Under the pieces are notes generated by a model. The model made no database searches and was not told where the DNA came from. It saw only the letters and a list, made by a program, of their open reading frames with translations. 64,000 nt of DNA. Source: Rhodopirellula baltica (GTDB lineage Bacteria > Planctomycetota > Planctomycetia > Pirellulales > Pirellulaceae). The stretch lies in NCBI GenBank assembly GCA_002901265.1, contig PPHI01000003.1:62001-126000 (forward strand), in the 5' to 3' direction. This document shows, piece after piece, positions 54,126 to 62,906 of the stretch. Position 1 is the first letter of the stretch; each line of letters opens with the position of its first letter. Made by a program: the position numbers and the translations under genes.

Positions 54126-54935
54126 ATGACGAATCTTTTGCAACGCGTTTTTGACTGCGACGCGCCGGTCGCGTTAATCACCGGCAGCGGAGCTCCGCGT
54201 GTTGGACAAACGATCGCCATGGAGTTGGCCGCCGCCGGTTGCCGGATTGTCTTGCACGCCAACCATAGTGTCGACCAAGCTCATACGGCGGCAGAAAGAT
54301 TGCGACAGCAGTTTGATGTCGAAACGTCCGTTGCGATCGGTGCGCTAGAAGACAGTGAGACCCCGCAACGTTTAATCAGCGAATGCGTCGATCAGTTTTC
54401 ACGTCTCGACATTCTGGTTAATAGCGCCGCGATCTGGCAACCGACCAAGCTGGCCGACATCACCGCCGATGAGATGCGACGGTACTTTGAAATCAACACG
54501 ATGGCGTCGTTCTTTTGTGCTCGCGCCGCTGGACAAGCGATGGCGAACCAAGCGAAAGGCGGCTGCATCGTCAACATCGGCGATTGGGCGACCGAACGGC
54601 CGTACCTTGATCACGCCGCGTACTTTCCCAGCAAAGGTGCGGTCGATGTTATGACGCGTTCGCTCGCGGTTGAGCTAGCGCAGCTGAACGATTCCATCCG
54701 GGTTAACTGTATCAAGCCAGGCCCGGTTTTGTTGGCTGATGAAGTCCCTGATGCACAGCGACAAAAACTGTGCGCGAGCACCTTGGGTGGCAACATCGGA
54801 TCCGCCGAACACGTCGCACACGCGGTGCGGTTTCTTTGTGAGAACACGTTCGTCAACGGAGTCTGCTTGCCCGTTGACGGTGGCCGGACAGTGTTTGCAC
54901 CTGACGGGTTGCAAGTTGGCGAGAATACGGGCTGA
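54126..54935 (+). CDS. Short-chain dehydrogenase/reductase (pteridine reductase-like)
   Basis: This protein of about 269 aa has the NAD(P)-binding start ALITGSGAPRVGQTIAMEL (the TGxxxRxG variant seen in pteridine reductases), LVNSAAIWQPTKLADIT and the catalytic YFPSK. The usual Ser is replaced in VNIGDWATERPY, as in pteridine-reductase-like members. Cofactor preference and substrate are not fixed. The gene follows the ubiD-family gene closely and is probably cotranscribed with it. An in-frame GTG lies one codon before the ATG. Confidence 0.85.
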   Translation: MTNLLQRVFDCDAPVALITGSGAPRVGQTIAMELAAAGCRIVLHANHSVDQAHTAAERLRQQFDVETSVAIGALEDSETPQRLISECVDQFSRLDILVNSAAIWQPTKLADITADEMRRYFEINTMASFFCARAAGQAMANQAKGGCIVNIGDWATERPYLDHAAYFPSKGAVDVMTRSLAVELAQLNDSIRVNCIKPGPVLLADEVPDAQRQKLCASTLGGNIGSAEHVAHAVRFLCENTFVNGVCLPVDGGRTVFAPDGLQVGENTG

Positions 54936-54955
54936 GAGAAATCAGCCGGTCGGCA

Positions 54956-54997
54956 GAAAAGAAAAAGCGCCCGCCGAAGGTGCTTTCGGTCGGGCGC
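54956..54997 (-). terminator. Terminator for the minus-strand secreted protein gene
   Basis: A GC-rich stem formed by GCGCCCG with CGGGCGC (54967-54997) with an inner CCGAA/TTCGG pairing is followed, on the minus strand, by TTTTTCTTTTC (54956-54966). It may also stop plus-strand transcription of the SDR gene. Confidence 0.75.
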
Positions 54998-55084
54998 ATC
55001 GTCTGGCAAGACAAGTGCGATTGATGAGCGGAGAAGTGGAGAGAGCACTCGCGTCAGGAAAGTTTGGCAAGTTTCGACACGGTG

Positions 55085-55498
55085 CTAGCCGCCCATAAAT
55101 GTTCGCTTGAACCAAGCATTGCTTCGGCGGTCAAAATCGCGAATCCGATCCACCACCGTTGGCTTCTTTTTCGAAGACTCGTGGTTTGCATGTGCGGATT
55201 TTCGCTTCTGTTCCTGATGCTTCAATGAATGCGGCGACGCATCGGTCGAATCATCAGAAACGGGTAAGGGCTCAGCATCCGTAATGGGTGCCGGGATCGG
55301 TGTCGGAACGAACGAATCGTTGATCATCGGGGCAAAATTAATTTGACTCGATGCCGTCTCTTCATGGACGGTCTCGTCATCCCACCGATCATTCGGACCG
55401 ATCAAAATCGATCGATCCGTTTTCGCTGGTGCGGCCGTTGCTACCGTAGCAATGGTCAGGACCACAGCCAGCGAATAGATCGCGTGAACTCTGTACAT
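55085..55498 (-). CDS. Small secreted hypothetical protein
   Basis: This protein of about 137 aa has a signal peptide (MYRVHAIYSLAVVLTIATVA to TAAPAKT), a low-complexity middle rich in Pro, Asp and Ser, and a short conserved-looking basic end, VVDRIRDFDRRSNAWFKRTF. The start is ATG 55498, as the longer frame adds a hydrophilic stretch before the signal. No family known. Confidence 0.6.
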   Translation of the reverse strand: MYRVHAIYSLAVVLTIATVATAAPAKTDRSILIGPNDRWDDETVHEETASSQINFAPMINDSFVPTPIPAPITDAEPLPVSDDSTDASPHSLKHQEQKRKSAHANHESSKKKPTVVDRIRDFDRRSNAWFKRTFMGG

Positions 55499-55732
55499 AA
55501 GCACTGACTCCCTGTCGTGTTCGCGGGTGATACAGTCCCGAAACATTCCCGACCGTTAGGCGTTCCGCAAAGCATTTGCTTTCAACGAAATGGCTTTCCG
55601 GTGCAAAAGCATCTCACTCAGGTCTGCTGATTCGGTCTACAGCCCAGCTGAACTGTCTTAAGAGTTGCGCCACTTTGGTAAGACATTCGGGCTCGGATTG
55701 TCGAAGCAACGCATTGCCGGCAAAATCCTTGG

Positions 55733-56128
55733 ATGAGCCAATCTTCCAATCCGCTGTCGACCTTTCACATTCACGTCTACGGTCCCGTCGCAGAAGGAAT
55801 TGCCGACGAGACTCTGTCCGGCCGTCAGCTGCCAATTCCCACCACATTCGAAGCGGCGATGGATCGACTGGAGCAGCTCTCCGCCCTGACCGAACCGGAC
55901 GGCTCAATCGCTTGGTCGGGCCCAGATCACCAGCTCGTGGGGATGATTTACGACGCGGCTGGCCAAATCCAATATTTGGAGCTTCGTGGTCACGGAAGCC
56001 CCACCCATTGGCGAACGCTCATTCAAAGCATTAGCGGATTTGCCAAGATTGATCGGTTTTCGATCATGATTCTGCCGCTTCGACAGTGGAAGAATTTTCA
56101 AAGCTTTGAAAGTTTGCTCAGCGGATGA
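55733..56128 (+). CDS. Hypothetical protein
   Basis: This 131-aa protein has no signal or membrane segment. Its composition and pattern (FHIHVYGPVAEGIADETLSG, HQLVGMIYDAAGQIQYLELR) suggest a compact alpha/beta fold, with no family recognised. It stands alone between divergent or convergent neighbours. Confidence 0.55.
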   Translation: MSQSSNPLSTFHIHVYGPVAEGIADETLSGRQLPIPTTFEAAMDRLEQLSALTEPDGSIAWSGPDHQLVGMIYDAAGQIQYLELRGHGSPTHWRTLIQSISGFAKIDRFSIMILPLRQWKNFQSFESLLSG

Positions 56129-56250
56129 CCCAAAGTTGAGCGCCCAGCTGGGCTGATTCTCCTGCCGTCAAAGTCGAAACAACCCGTTTTCGACGCAGTT
56201 TGCATCTTTTCCGCGAACTCTCAGCTATTTTTTCCGCTCTAGGTCATTGA

Positions 56251-56279
56251 TTGGCACACTGGTTGCAATTAGTTGTATT
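56251..56279 (+). promoter_or_regulatory. Candidate promoter for the 72-aa protein gene
   Basis: TTGGCA at 56251-56256 and TGTATT at 56274-56279, separated by 17 bp, give a weak sigma-70-like pair about 120 bp before the gene. Confidence 0.35.
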
Positions 56280-56401
56280 CGTCGGATCGAGAAGAACTGA
56301 CAAAATCGAAAGAAGGCAACCAACTGGGTCGGTTGCCAAACCAACGGAACCCCGAAAACCGATCAGCACTGGTCGGCCCTTTTCTTACGAGGGATTGAAA
56401 G

Positions 56402-56620
56402 ATGATGAACGCTGTTTGCAACACTGAAGTACTGGATTCGCGAATCGTTTCTCAAACTGAGAACACTGTTGATCAATTGCAACTGTCGGACGCTGAGATC
56501 ATGCGTCGAGTTCGTGACATCCGGTCCAACTGGTCGCTTTCAGAGCGTAAAGCCCGTCGTGAAGAAGCCGATCGCCGGTTCCAAAACCTGGTCGACACCC
56601 TGTTCGCGGAAGCCGCCTAA
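56402..56620 (+). CDS. Small hypothetical protein (72 aa)
   Basis: This is a charged, mostly helical protein. It contains QLQLSDAEIMRRVRDIRSNW and ERKARREEADRRFQNLVDTL. It has no signal or membrane segment. ATGs at 56402 and 56405 are both possible, with GAGGG about 12 bases upstream. The 270-bp leader region and isolated position suggest its own promoter. I do not know the family. Confidence 0.6.
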   Translation: MMNAVCNTEVLDSRIVSQTENTVDQLQLSDAEIMRRVRDIRSNWSLSERKARREEADRRFQNLVDTLFAEAA

Positions 56621-56746
56621 TGCGTCGGTTCTCAGCGGTAGTTTCCGCAGAGGACAATGTTTTGCGGAGCCAGCGTGGCCAAACCGCTCAAGGCTCTTAT
56701 TCGCAAAGCTTCGTTGACTCGAAGGGTTTCAACGCGTGCTGACACT

Positions 56747-56781
56747 GGACGAGGAGTGATGTCCTGATGAACTCCTCGTCC
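56747..56781. terminator. Bidirectional hairpin between convergent genes
   Basis: GGACGAGGAGT (56747-56757) and ACTCCTCGTCC (56771-56781) form a perfect 11-bp stem with a 13-base loop between the 72-aa gene and ruvX. There is no clear U-run, so it may be a weak or protein-assisted terminator. Confidence 0.5.
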
Positions 56782-56797
56782 GCTAGGTCTTATTCGA

Positions 56798-57316
56798 TCA
56801 ATCCTCGAGTGCGTCGGCACCACCACCGGATTGTTCGATTGATTGGCCCATCACTGTCTCGTGATATCGACAGGCTTCCAGAAACGACTCGAGCAGAACG
56901 AGCGCGGCGACAGCGTCGAGCCGCTTCTTGTTTTTCTTTCGCGTCATCGAACCGGTTCGAAGCCGTTCTTTCGCCGCTGCGGTACTGAATCGCTCGTCGA
57001 AAAGTCGGATCGGCAACCCGGTTTCGTCATGCAACCAACGGGCAAACGCCCGCGATTCCTGACTTTTCTGGCTCTCTTGGCCGTCGCAGTGAATTGGCAG
57101 ACCAACGACAAACCCCACTAGACGCTCTTCTTTTGCAAGCGTCCGGAAATACTTGGCGTCCAGGTCCGGAGAACGAACCTGGTAGACTTCAACGGGGCTG
57201 GCTAGCGACCGCGAAGGGTCGCAAACGGCAACACCAATTCGGACGGTGCCATAATCGATCGAAGCGATCCGGCCTGAAGTCGGAAAATGATCAGAGTCAG
57301 ATGATGGATCAGACAG
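56798..57316 (-). CDS. ruvX: Putative pre-16S rRNA nuclease / Holliday-junction resolvase-like protein RuvX (YqgF)
   Basis: The protein reads RIASIDYGTVRIGVAVCDPS, then VGLPIHCDGQESQ, LPIRLFDERFSTAAAKERL and KKNKKRLDAVAALVLLESFL, which match YqgF-family proteins with the catalytic Asp residues in the first and last motifs. The frame runs back to a stop at 57338, and it contains no ATG, GTG or TTG upstream of the conserved core. I take CTG at 57316, which would give LSDPSSDSDHFPTSG before the core and overlap the fabZ stop. The start is therefore unusual or a mutation has removed it. The gene follows fabZ on the same strand. Confidence 0.8.
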   Translation of the reverse strand: MSDPSSDSDHFPTSGRIASIDYGTVRIGVAVCDPSRSLASPVEVYQVRSPDLDAKYFRTLAKEERLVGFVVGLPIHCDGQESQKSQESRAFARWLHDETGLPIRLFDERFSTAAAKERLRTGSMTRKKNKKRLDAVAALVLLESFLEACRYHETVMGQSIEQSGGGADALED

Positions 57317-57845
57317 CGTTCTGCGCGGCTCGCGCGGCTAGGTGAGTTTTCACAGCAGCAACCGGTAGCGGGATGCCGCGAATGGTGCCATCGACAACCA
57401 GTTTATCGCCGACGACGCCTTGGAATTCAGCAACGATCATTCGGTTGCGACGTGCTTTGGTCAAGCGAATCATCAGCACCAATCGATCACCAGGAACGAC
57501 AACGTCGCGAAAACGGGCGGCATCAACGCCACCAAAACCGACCATCTCGGCCCCCAGCAAATCGTGCTTTTGGGCAAAGAAGCTGGACAATTGGGCGACG
57601 GCTTCGAGCTGAATCACGCCTGGCATGACCGGCATCCCCGGCATGTGACCACGCACCCAGAACTCGTCGTGGGTGACGTCTTTGTACCCGGCGCAGCGAA
57701 GCGTTTCGACATCTTCATACAAGATGCCCGTCAGATGCTCCATCTCGTGACGTTGAGGATTCAACGCTCGAATGGCATCCAGATCAGCAGTCGGCTGATC
57801 ATGATCCAGCAACGAAAGGTCAACAATAAAGTCGGTTTTGGCCAC
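57309..57845 (-). CDS. fabZ: 3-hydroxyacyl-ACP dehydratase FabZ-like
   Basis: This protein of about 178 aa has the hotdog-fold signature FWVRGHMPGMPVMPGVIQLE, whose His and Glu are catalytic. The N-terminal 50 residues are an extension before the hotdog fold. The start is GTG at 57845, with GGAAG about 8 bases upstream; a TTG at 57872 would add nine residues. It lies between the 32-aa basic protein gene and ruvX on the minus strand, so the three are likely one transcript. It acts in fatty acid elongation. Confidence 0.85.
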   Translation of the reverse strand: MAKTDFIVDLSLLDHDQPTADLDAIRALNPQRHEMEHLTGILYEDVETLRCAGYKDVTHDEFWVRGHMPGMPVMPGVIQLEAVAQLSSFFAQKHDLLGAEMVGFGGVDAARFRDVVVPGDRLVLMIRLTKARRNRMIVAEFQGVVGDKLVVDGTIRGIPLPVAAVKTHLAARAAQNAV

Positions 57846-57890
57846 GGCAGTCGCTTCCGCAGGTAGAGTCAAATCGGAGCGGCGAAATGC

Positions 57891-57989
57891 TTAGGTCTTG
57901 ATCTTTTTGCGTTTTGCCTTGCGTGCTTTGGCGCTGGCCGGACGACGTCCGTGGTTCGCTTTCTTCAACTTGTGGTGTGGCTTGGCCAT
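57891..57989 (-). CDS. 32-aa highly basic protein
   Basis: The frame begins ATG at 57989 and encodes MAKPHHKLKKANHGRRPASA, then a run ending KARKAKRKKIKT. About half of the residues are Lys, Arg or His. It is too short to be found by size-limited searches, but the ATG, the codon pattern and the position 45 bp before fabZ support a gene. Composition resembles small ribosomal or nucleic-acid-binding proteins; I cannot name a family. Confidence 0.65.
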   Translation of the reverse strand: MAKPHHKLKKANHGRRPASAKARKAKRKKIKT

Positions 57990-58117
57990 CAATCAATCAG
58001 GTGTGAGAGTGGAGGAATTTCGAAGACCGCAGAAAATAGCAGAATTTCGTTCACCGCGGTAGTGTTACCACTAGTGCTTTGTCTCATTTCATGGTTGAAC
58101 CCAATCATGGGCGACCA

Positions 58118-59296
58118 CTAGCGGTATTGTCCGTATCTTAGTTCGTCTTGTGGTTGAGACACACTGTAGTCGGATCTCGTTTGCATCGGCATGTAATTGC
58201 GTCCAGCTGAGGTGGTGCCGAGTAAATGTGTGTTTGGTCGGGCGTCATGGGGGGCGTCCGATCGGTCACTGGTAGCAATTTTGCCTGCCGCTGTTTGCTG
58301 ACGCTGTCGCAGGTACCAACTGTCGATCGTAGATCCACCCATTGGAGTCCCTGCGTCTTGCCGGTTGCCTGTTTGGCGACCTTTCCCGATGGCCGCCAGT
58401 GCCGTCGACGGCGAAGGCTGGTATGGGGCATTAAGCGACAACTCGGCGTTTTGCGATGGGGCGTTTTGCCCCAAGTTTGCCGAGGCGAGTGAAACGCTTG
58501 GCTGAGCCCCGTTTGATCGTCGCGTGTTGGAAACATAGGCGTCGACGGGACCGCTGCCATCGGCAACCCAATTGAGCCAACTTTGCTGTAGGTCGGACAA
58601 CGAATCGTAGCCGTAGTACTTCTTAACGTTGCTGGTCCACGAGTTCGTTTTCATCCAGTCTTCCAAGAAGTGAATGAACTGATGTGGGCCTTCTTGTTCA
58701 ACCAAAAAGCGGCAAACCGAATAGCCTTGGGCATACATGGGGAGCATGTCTTGCGGATACTCGGTCAGTAGAAACAACCGGTTCATCGCGATGCCGCGTT
58801 TGCTGCGCAGGAATTCACGCAGTTTGTGTTCGTGTTTGTTTCGTTCGGCGGCGTGTTCGACGGTGGTGCAAATGCCTTCATCGGCCCAACGTGGCAATGG
58901 GCGTCCGAAGTGTGTCGCCAACACCGTGTGAGTGACTTCGTGTGGCAAGACGCTGTCGAGAATTCTTTCGGTTGTCCCGATCACTTCCATGCGGAAGTTG
59001 CTAACCGGTCGTGGGTTGTAGGTCGTCGCCCCTTGGGCCGCCAATCGTGGACCGGCGTGAACCGTGATCGGACAGGGCTGCGGCCATGGTGGCAACTCTT
59101 TTCCGAGCCAATAGATCGCGAGTTCTTTGCGAGAACGTTCGGCTTGTTCACAAACGGCGTCGGCGAGTGCTTGAGTTTCGGCTTCGACGTAGAAGTTCTG
59201 ACTTCGCTTGGTTTGGCCGTGACAGAGAACCGGAAAACCGATCTCCAGTGTTAGCAAACACACAAGCACAAATGAGCGACGTGCAATGGCATCCAT
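58118..59296 (-). CDS. Secreted gluzincin-like peptidase
   Basis: This 392-aa protein has a signal peptide (RRSFVLVCLLTLEIGFPVLC). The zinc site is HEVTH in LPHEVTHTVLATHFGRPLP with a likely third ligand Glu in RWADEGICTTVE, which is the peptidase MA-like pattern. The rest of the N-terminal half is helical (YAQGYSVCRFLVEQEGPHQF). The last 150 residues are low-complexity, Gln, Ser and Ala-rich. Its substrate is unknown. The gene stands alone on the minus strand. Confidence 0.8.
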   Translation of the reverse strand: MDAIARRSFVLVCLLTLEIGFPVLCHGQTKRSQNFYVEAETQALADAVCEQAERSRKELAIYWLGKELPPWPQPCPITVHAGPRLAAQGATTYNPRPVSNFRMEVIGTTERILDSVLPHEVTHTVLATHFGRPLPRWADEGICTTVEHAAERNKHEHKLREFLRSKRGIAMNRLFLLTEYPQDMLPMYAQGYSVCRFLVEQEGPHQFIHFLEDWMKTNSWTSNVKKYYGYDSLSDLQQSWLNWVADGSGPVDAYVSNTRRSNGAQPSVSLASANLGQNAPSQNAELSLNAPYQPSPSTALAAIGKGRQTGNRQDAGTPMGGSTIDSWYLRQRQQTAAGKIATSDRSDAPHDARPNTHLLGTTSAGRNYMPMQTRSDYSVSQPQDELRYGQYR

Positions 59297-59460
59297 GCCC
59301 GAAAACTCCCTGTTTGGGTTTTGGTCAGAGTGCTAGCAAATCCGCATCCGTTACGGGGTTTCGCCAGCGACTTTGGGGAGTCTAGGGATCGATGCTTTTG
59401 GCAGATAGAGAAGTTTTCTGAGTTTGACTCAAGTCCGAGATGCTGTCATCCGAAACGCAA

Positions 59461-59487
59461 AACGCCGCATCAAATCGATGCGGCGTT
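59461..59487 (-). terminator. Terminator for the NRDE protein gene
   Basis: AACGCCGCAT and ATGCGGCGTT form a perfect 10-bp stem with a 7-base loop about 30 bp after the stop. On the minus strand it is followed by TTGCGTTTC, a weak U-rich tail. Confidence 0.65.
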
Positions 59488-59518
59488 TCGTTAGATAGCA
59501 AAGATCGTTCAGAAGTGC

Positions 59519-60298
59519 TTAAGCACCAACTTTGGCTTTGGTGCGAGCTTCACGCAGTCCACGGCTGAGGATATCGCGAAGCATCGGCGAGCAGTCTTCG
59601 TACTTGGTTTGATCCGGAGCACCGTTGCTGTATTGGTAGATCGCGTCGCGGGGTTTGACGCCCAAAGCGATCAACGAACTGCTGACGGTTCCGTAATCTT
59701 TATTGCGAATAACCATGCTTGGTCGGCCAGGGCCAACGGGTGCACGGGCAAAAACGCGGCTCGCGACGGCGAGGAATTTCACCGGCGAATCCAAGGTTTG
59801 CAGGGTCAACAGACGACGTGCCATGCTGACGCGTTCGTCATCGGGGTCATTCAAGTTGTGTGATCCGATGATGTTCAACCCGGGTTGAAGATCGACCACT
59901 TCTTGACGTTGATCCGAATAAATTGCATAACCCGACTTCGCGTCGGCAATCACAAGGTTGCAACCTTCGTATTGCGTCTCGCCAAGTTCGTTGAGCGCTT
60001 TTTCCAAAGCTCGCGACGCACTGGTGCAACGGAGTAAGTCCATTGCGAGTGAGCCACGAGAACGCTGCCCAAACAAAGGCATCGTTGTCGCTCGGTTACA
60101 AACCCCGACAAACAAACCGTTTTGGTTTACGCCTAGCCAAGTACCACCAGCTTTTTGATCGATCCCACACAGGACACGGGGCTTTCCAGATTGGATCGAA
60201 GGTGTCAGACTTGGCCTGTCAAAATATTCCTCTCGATTGGCGGCAACAAGAATCGGACTTTCTGGGACCAATTGATACTGAACGGCCAATAAGCACAT
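59519..60298 (-). CDS. NRDE/TANGO2-family protein
   Basis: This protein of about 259 aa starts MCLLAVQYQ, so that Cys2 would be N-terminal after Met removal, as in Ntn-hydrolase-like members of the family. It has AANREEYFDRP, the NRDE signature, and CGIDQKAGGTWLGVNQNGLF. ATG 60298 is preferred over the longer frame. Function is not established. Confidence 0.85.
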   Translation of the reverse strand: MCLLAVQYQLVPESPILVAANREEYFDRPSLTPSIQSGKPRVLCGIDQKAGGTWLGVNQNGLFVGVCNRATTMPLFGQRSRGSLAMDLLRCTSASRALEKALNELGETQYEGCNLVIADAKSGYAIYSDQRQEVVDLQPGLNIIGSHNLNDPDDERVSMARRLLTLQTLDSPVKFLAVASRVFARAPVGPGRPSMVIRNKDYGTVSSSLIALGVKPRDAIYQYSNGAPDQTKYEDCSPMLRDILSRGLREARTKAKVGA

Positions 60299-60441
60299 CG
60301 GGAACTTCTTTTCAAAGATCAGTTGGTTGCGGTAAAACCGCAAACGCCCTAGCGGATTTATGCCGCATCAGGTCGTTCACGACGAACGCCAATCTATCTG
60401 CGTCACGCTGCAACCTGCACCCCCTGGTGGGGTATTAGATA

Positions 60442-60466
60442 GGAAAAACCCGCGTAAATTCGGGTT
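60442..60466 (-). terminator. Possible terminator for the DUF971 gene
   Basis: AACCCG (60447-60452) pairs with CGGGTT (60461-60466), and on the minus strand GGGTTTTTCC follows. It lies about 170 bp after the DUF971 stop. The rest of the 340-bp gap between 60299 and 60638 shows no gene. Confidence 0.4.
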
Positions 60467-60638
60467 CAAGGATGCCTCTGGTCCCCACTGGGCAATCTTT
60501 TACGCCAAACACTGTGCAAAAATGCAGCTAACGGCGGGTTTGATACCAACCCGAATCAACGTTCGTGAGAAAATCCGGATCGGGTTTTGTGCGCCGACGG
60601 AGCCGAGTTTACTGGCGATCCCCCACAACCTCACGCGG

Positions 60639-60947
60639 TTATTGATCAGCGTGAAGCATCGAAAATTGGAACAAACCAGAGGAGTGACCGTCGCTAAAAC
60701 CGATGTTGTAAGCGTACGATCCGACGGGACGCATCGAGTCGATTGTCAGCGGCTTGGCCTCCGCAGCACTTAAAACCGGAAGCATCGCGGGCGATTTGGA
60801 TTGCCCGCGTTTCTTTTCACGACAGGTCGCACATGGACACGCCGCCCGCAGCTTTGCTGCCGTCCATCTTGTGGTCTTGCCGTCAGACCACTGGATCACG
60901 ATAGCCGTTTCGCCATCACGGGTGATTGATTCTGGAATCGCGTCCAT
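60639..60947 (-). CDS. DUF971 (GBBH-like N-terminal domain) protein
   Basis: This protein of about 102 aa has the DUF971 pattern: AIVIQWSDGKTTRWTAAKLR, ACPCATC, and SYAYNIGFSDGHSSGLFQFS. The start ATG at 60947 removes an upstream frame that overlaps the DJ-1/PfpI gene. DUF971 domains occur in Fe-S assembly or hydroxylase proteins; the role of this stand-alone copy is not known. Confidence 0.82.
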   Translation of the reverse strand: MDAIPESITRDGETAIVIQWSDGKTTRWTAAKLRAACPCATCREKKRGQSKSPAMLPVLSAAEAKPLTIDSMRPVGSYAYNIGFSDGHSSGLFQFSMLHADQ

Positions 60948-61014
60948 CGATTTCTTGTGCGTGGGATCTTGAAAGTGAAAGTTGCCGTTGATTGAACCTT
61001 CACACCAGTCTTGC

Positions 61015-61605
61015 TCAATCACGTCCGGCTGGGAATGCCGCTGCTTCACGTGCGTTCTCAAGCAGTTCGATCCAAGGTCCGATGTAGTGGCCGTTGTCAT
61101 GGAACGTTCGACCGCTAACTAAGTTGCCATCAACCACACACGGCTCGTTGACGAAGATCCCGCCACAGACTTCCAAATCGAATTGGCACTTGGGAACAGT
61201 TGCCATTTTTCGGCCACGAACACAGTCGGCATAGGCGGGAATCTCGACGCCATGACAGACGCTTGCGATCGGTTTGCCGGCTGCAAAGAAATGCTTGGTG
61301 ACACGGACCAAGTCTTCGTCATAGCGAATGTATTCGGGAGCGCGACCACCACTAAACATGATGCCCACGTATTCCGCGGGATCGATTTCCGAAAACGCGA
61401 CGTCGGCGTCTAAGGTGTAGCCTTCCCATTCTTTGGTGATAGTCCAGCCCGGTTTGATCTCGTGCAAGACCATCTGGTAGCGACGTTTTTCGGGCGCGGC
61501 AACAACCGGTTTAAACCCCGCTTCGATCAAGCGGTAATAGGGATACATCGTGTCCAATGTCTCGGTGGCATCACCGATCACGATCAAGACTTTTTCTTGC
61601 GACAT
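61015..61605 (-). CDS. DJ-1/PfpI-family protein
   Basis: This protein of about 196 aa has the family fold: VLIVIGDATETLDTMYPYYR at the start, IMFSGGRAPEYIRYDEDL and the nucleophile elbow in ASVCHGVEIPAYA. It could be a chaperone, glyoxalase-like enzyme or protease. ATG 61605 is used. It is upstream of the DUF971 gene on the same strand. Confidence 0.88.
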   Translation of the reverse strand: MSQEKVLIVIGDATETLDTMYPYYRLIEAGFKPVVAAPEKRRYQMVLHEIKPGWTITKEWEGYTLDADVAFSEIDPAEYVGIMFSGGRAPEYIRYDEDLVRVTKHFFAAGKPIASVCHGVEIPAYADCVRGRKMATVPKCQFDLEVCGGIFVNEPCVVDGNLVSGRTFHDNGHYIGPWIELLENAREAAAFPAGRD

Positions 61606-61793
61606 AACTTGCGACGGAAGGTATCGGGAGGGAGTTCTTTGCAGAACGTCGCATGATACCTGATCACGTCGCACGCAATGGGGTTAGGCAGATGGCGCTA
61701 GACAGGCTGCATTGGCGCTAGACAAGGTTCTGGATGCCGAAACTGGCAATCGAAATCCCGTGACTAGCGCGTCTACGTTTGTCGCGATGAAGT

Positions 61794-62906
61794 TTACGAA
61801 TTGGTGACTTCTTCGGAATCCAACTCGCTCGCGTCATCGACCATTGGGGCTTCGTCAACCGGTGGTCCGAAGCCGCCTTCGGCCATGACTTTGTTCTTGA
61901 TCTCTTCAGCGACATCGGTGTTTTCGATCAAGAAATTCCGTGCTTTCTCTTTCCCTTGGCCCAAGTAGGTTTCGCCGTACTTAAACCACGCACCGCTGCG
62001 GTTGATGATCTTGTGATTGGTGCCGAGGTCCAACAAGTCGCCTTCGTAGCTGATACCGTTGCTGTGCATCATGTCGAACTCGGCGATGCGGAACGGAGGT
62101 GCGACTTTGTTCTTGACGATCTTGGCTTTTACGCGCTGACCGACTTGTTCTTCGCCATCTTTAAGTGCACCGATACGGCGAACATCGATTCGGCAAGAAC
62201 TGTAGAACTTCAATGCCCGACCGCCAGGCGTCGTTTCGGGGCTACCGAACATCACACCGACCTTTTCACGGATCTGGTTGATGAAGATCACGGCACATTT
62301 GCTCTTGGCGATCGCACCGGTCAACTTACGCAACGCTTGGCTCATCAAACGTGCTTGCAAACCGACGTGGCTGTCACCGATTTCACCTTCGAGTTCTTTC
62401 TTGGGAACCAAAGCCGCGACCGAGTCGATCACGATGACGTCGACGGCGTTACTTTTGACCAGCATCTCGCAGATCTGCATCGCTTCTTCACCGCTGCCCG
62501 GTTGGCTGACCAGCAGCGTGTCCAACTCGACGCCCAGCTTTTTGGCCCAGGTTGGATCAAACGCGTGTTCGGCGTCGACGATTGCCGCGATGCCACCTTC
62601 CTTTTGCGCTTCCGCACAAACGTGCAAAGCCAACGTCGTTTTACCGCTCGATTCTGGCCCATAGATTTCGATGATCCGTCCACGTGGAATTCCCTGACCG
62701 CCAAGTGCCATGTCCAGCGAAAGGCTGCCCGTTTGGATGCCCTCGATGGTCAAGTGACCGGTCGCACCGAGGGGCATGATCGCTCCCTCGCCAAAGGTCT
62801 TGTCGATTTGCTGAAGGGTGGTCGCCAAGCCCGGTTCGCGTTCCAAAATCGTTTTCAGGTTTGGATCGACCTTAGGACCTTTGCTGGTTGCTTTCTTCTT
62901 AGCCAT
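61794..62906 (-). CDS. recA: Recombinase A
   Basis: This 370-aa protein drives homologous recombination. Walker A is GPESSGKTT at 83-91, and [20 protein letters not shown] and [20 protein letters not shown] match RecA from other bacteria. The N-terminus is [20 protein letters not shown] and the C-terminus is acidic ([14 protein letters not shown]), as usual. AAGGAAG precedes the ATG at 62906. The 500-bp gap upstream has a hairpin at 63009-63027. Confidence 0.98.
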   Translation of the reverse strand: MAKKKATSKGPKVDPNLKTILEREPGLATTLQQIDKTFGEGAIMPLGATGHLTIEGIQTGSLSLDMALGGQGIPRGRIIEIYGPESSGKTTLALHVCAEAQKEGGIAAIVDAEHAFDPTWAKKLGVELDTLLVSQPGSGEEAMQICEMLVKSNAVDVIVIDSVAALVPKKELEGEIGDSHVGLQARLMSQALRKLTGAIAKSKCAVIFINQIREKVGVMFGSPETTPGGRALKFYSSCRIDVRRIGALKDGEEQVGQRVKAKIVKNKVAPPFRIAEFDMMHSNGISYEGDLLDLGTNHKIINRSGAWFKYGETYLGQGKEKARNFLIENTDVAEEIKNKVMAEGGFGPPVDEAPMVDDASELDSEEVTNS

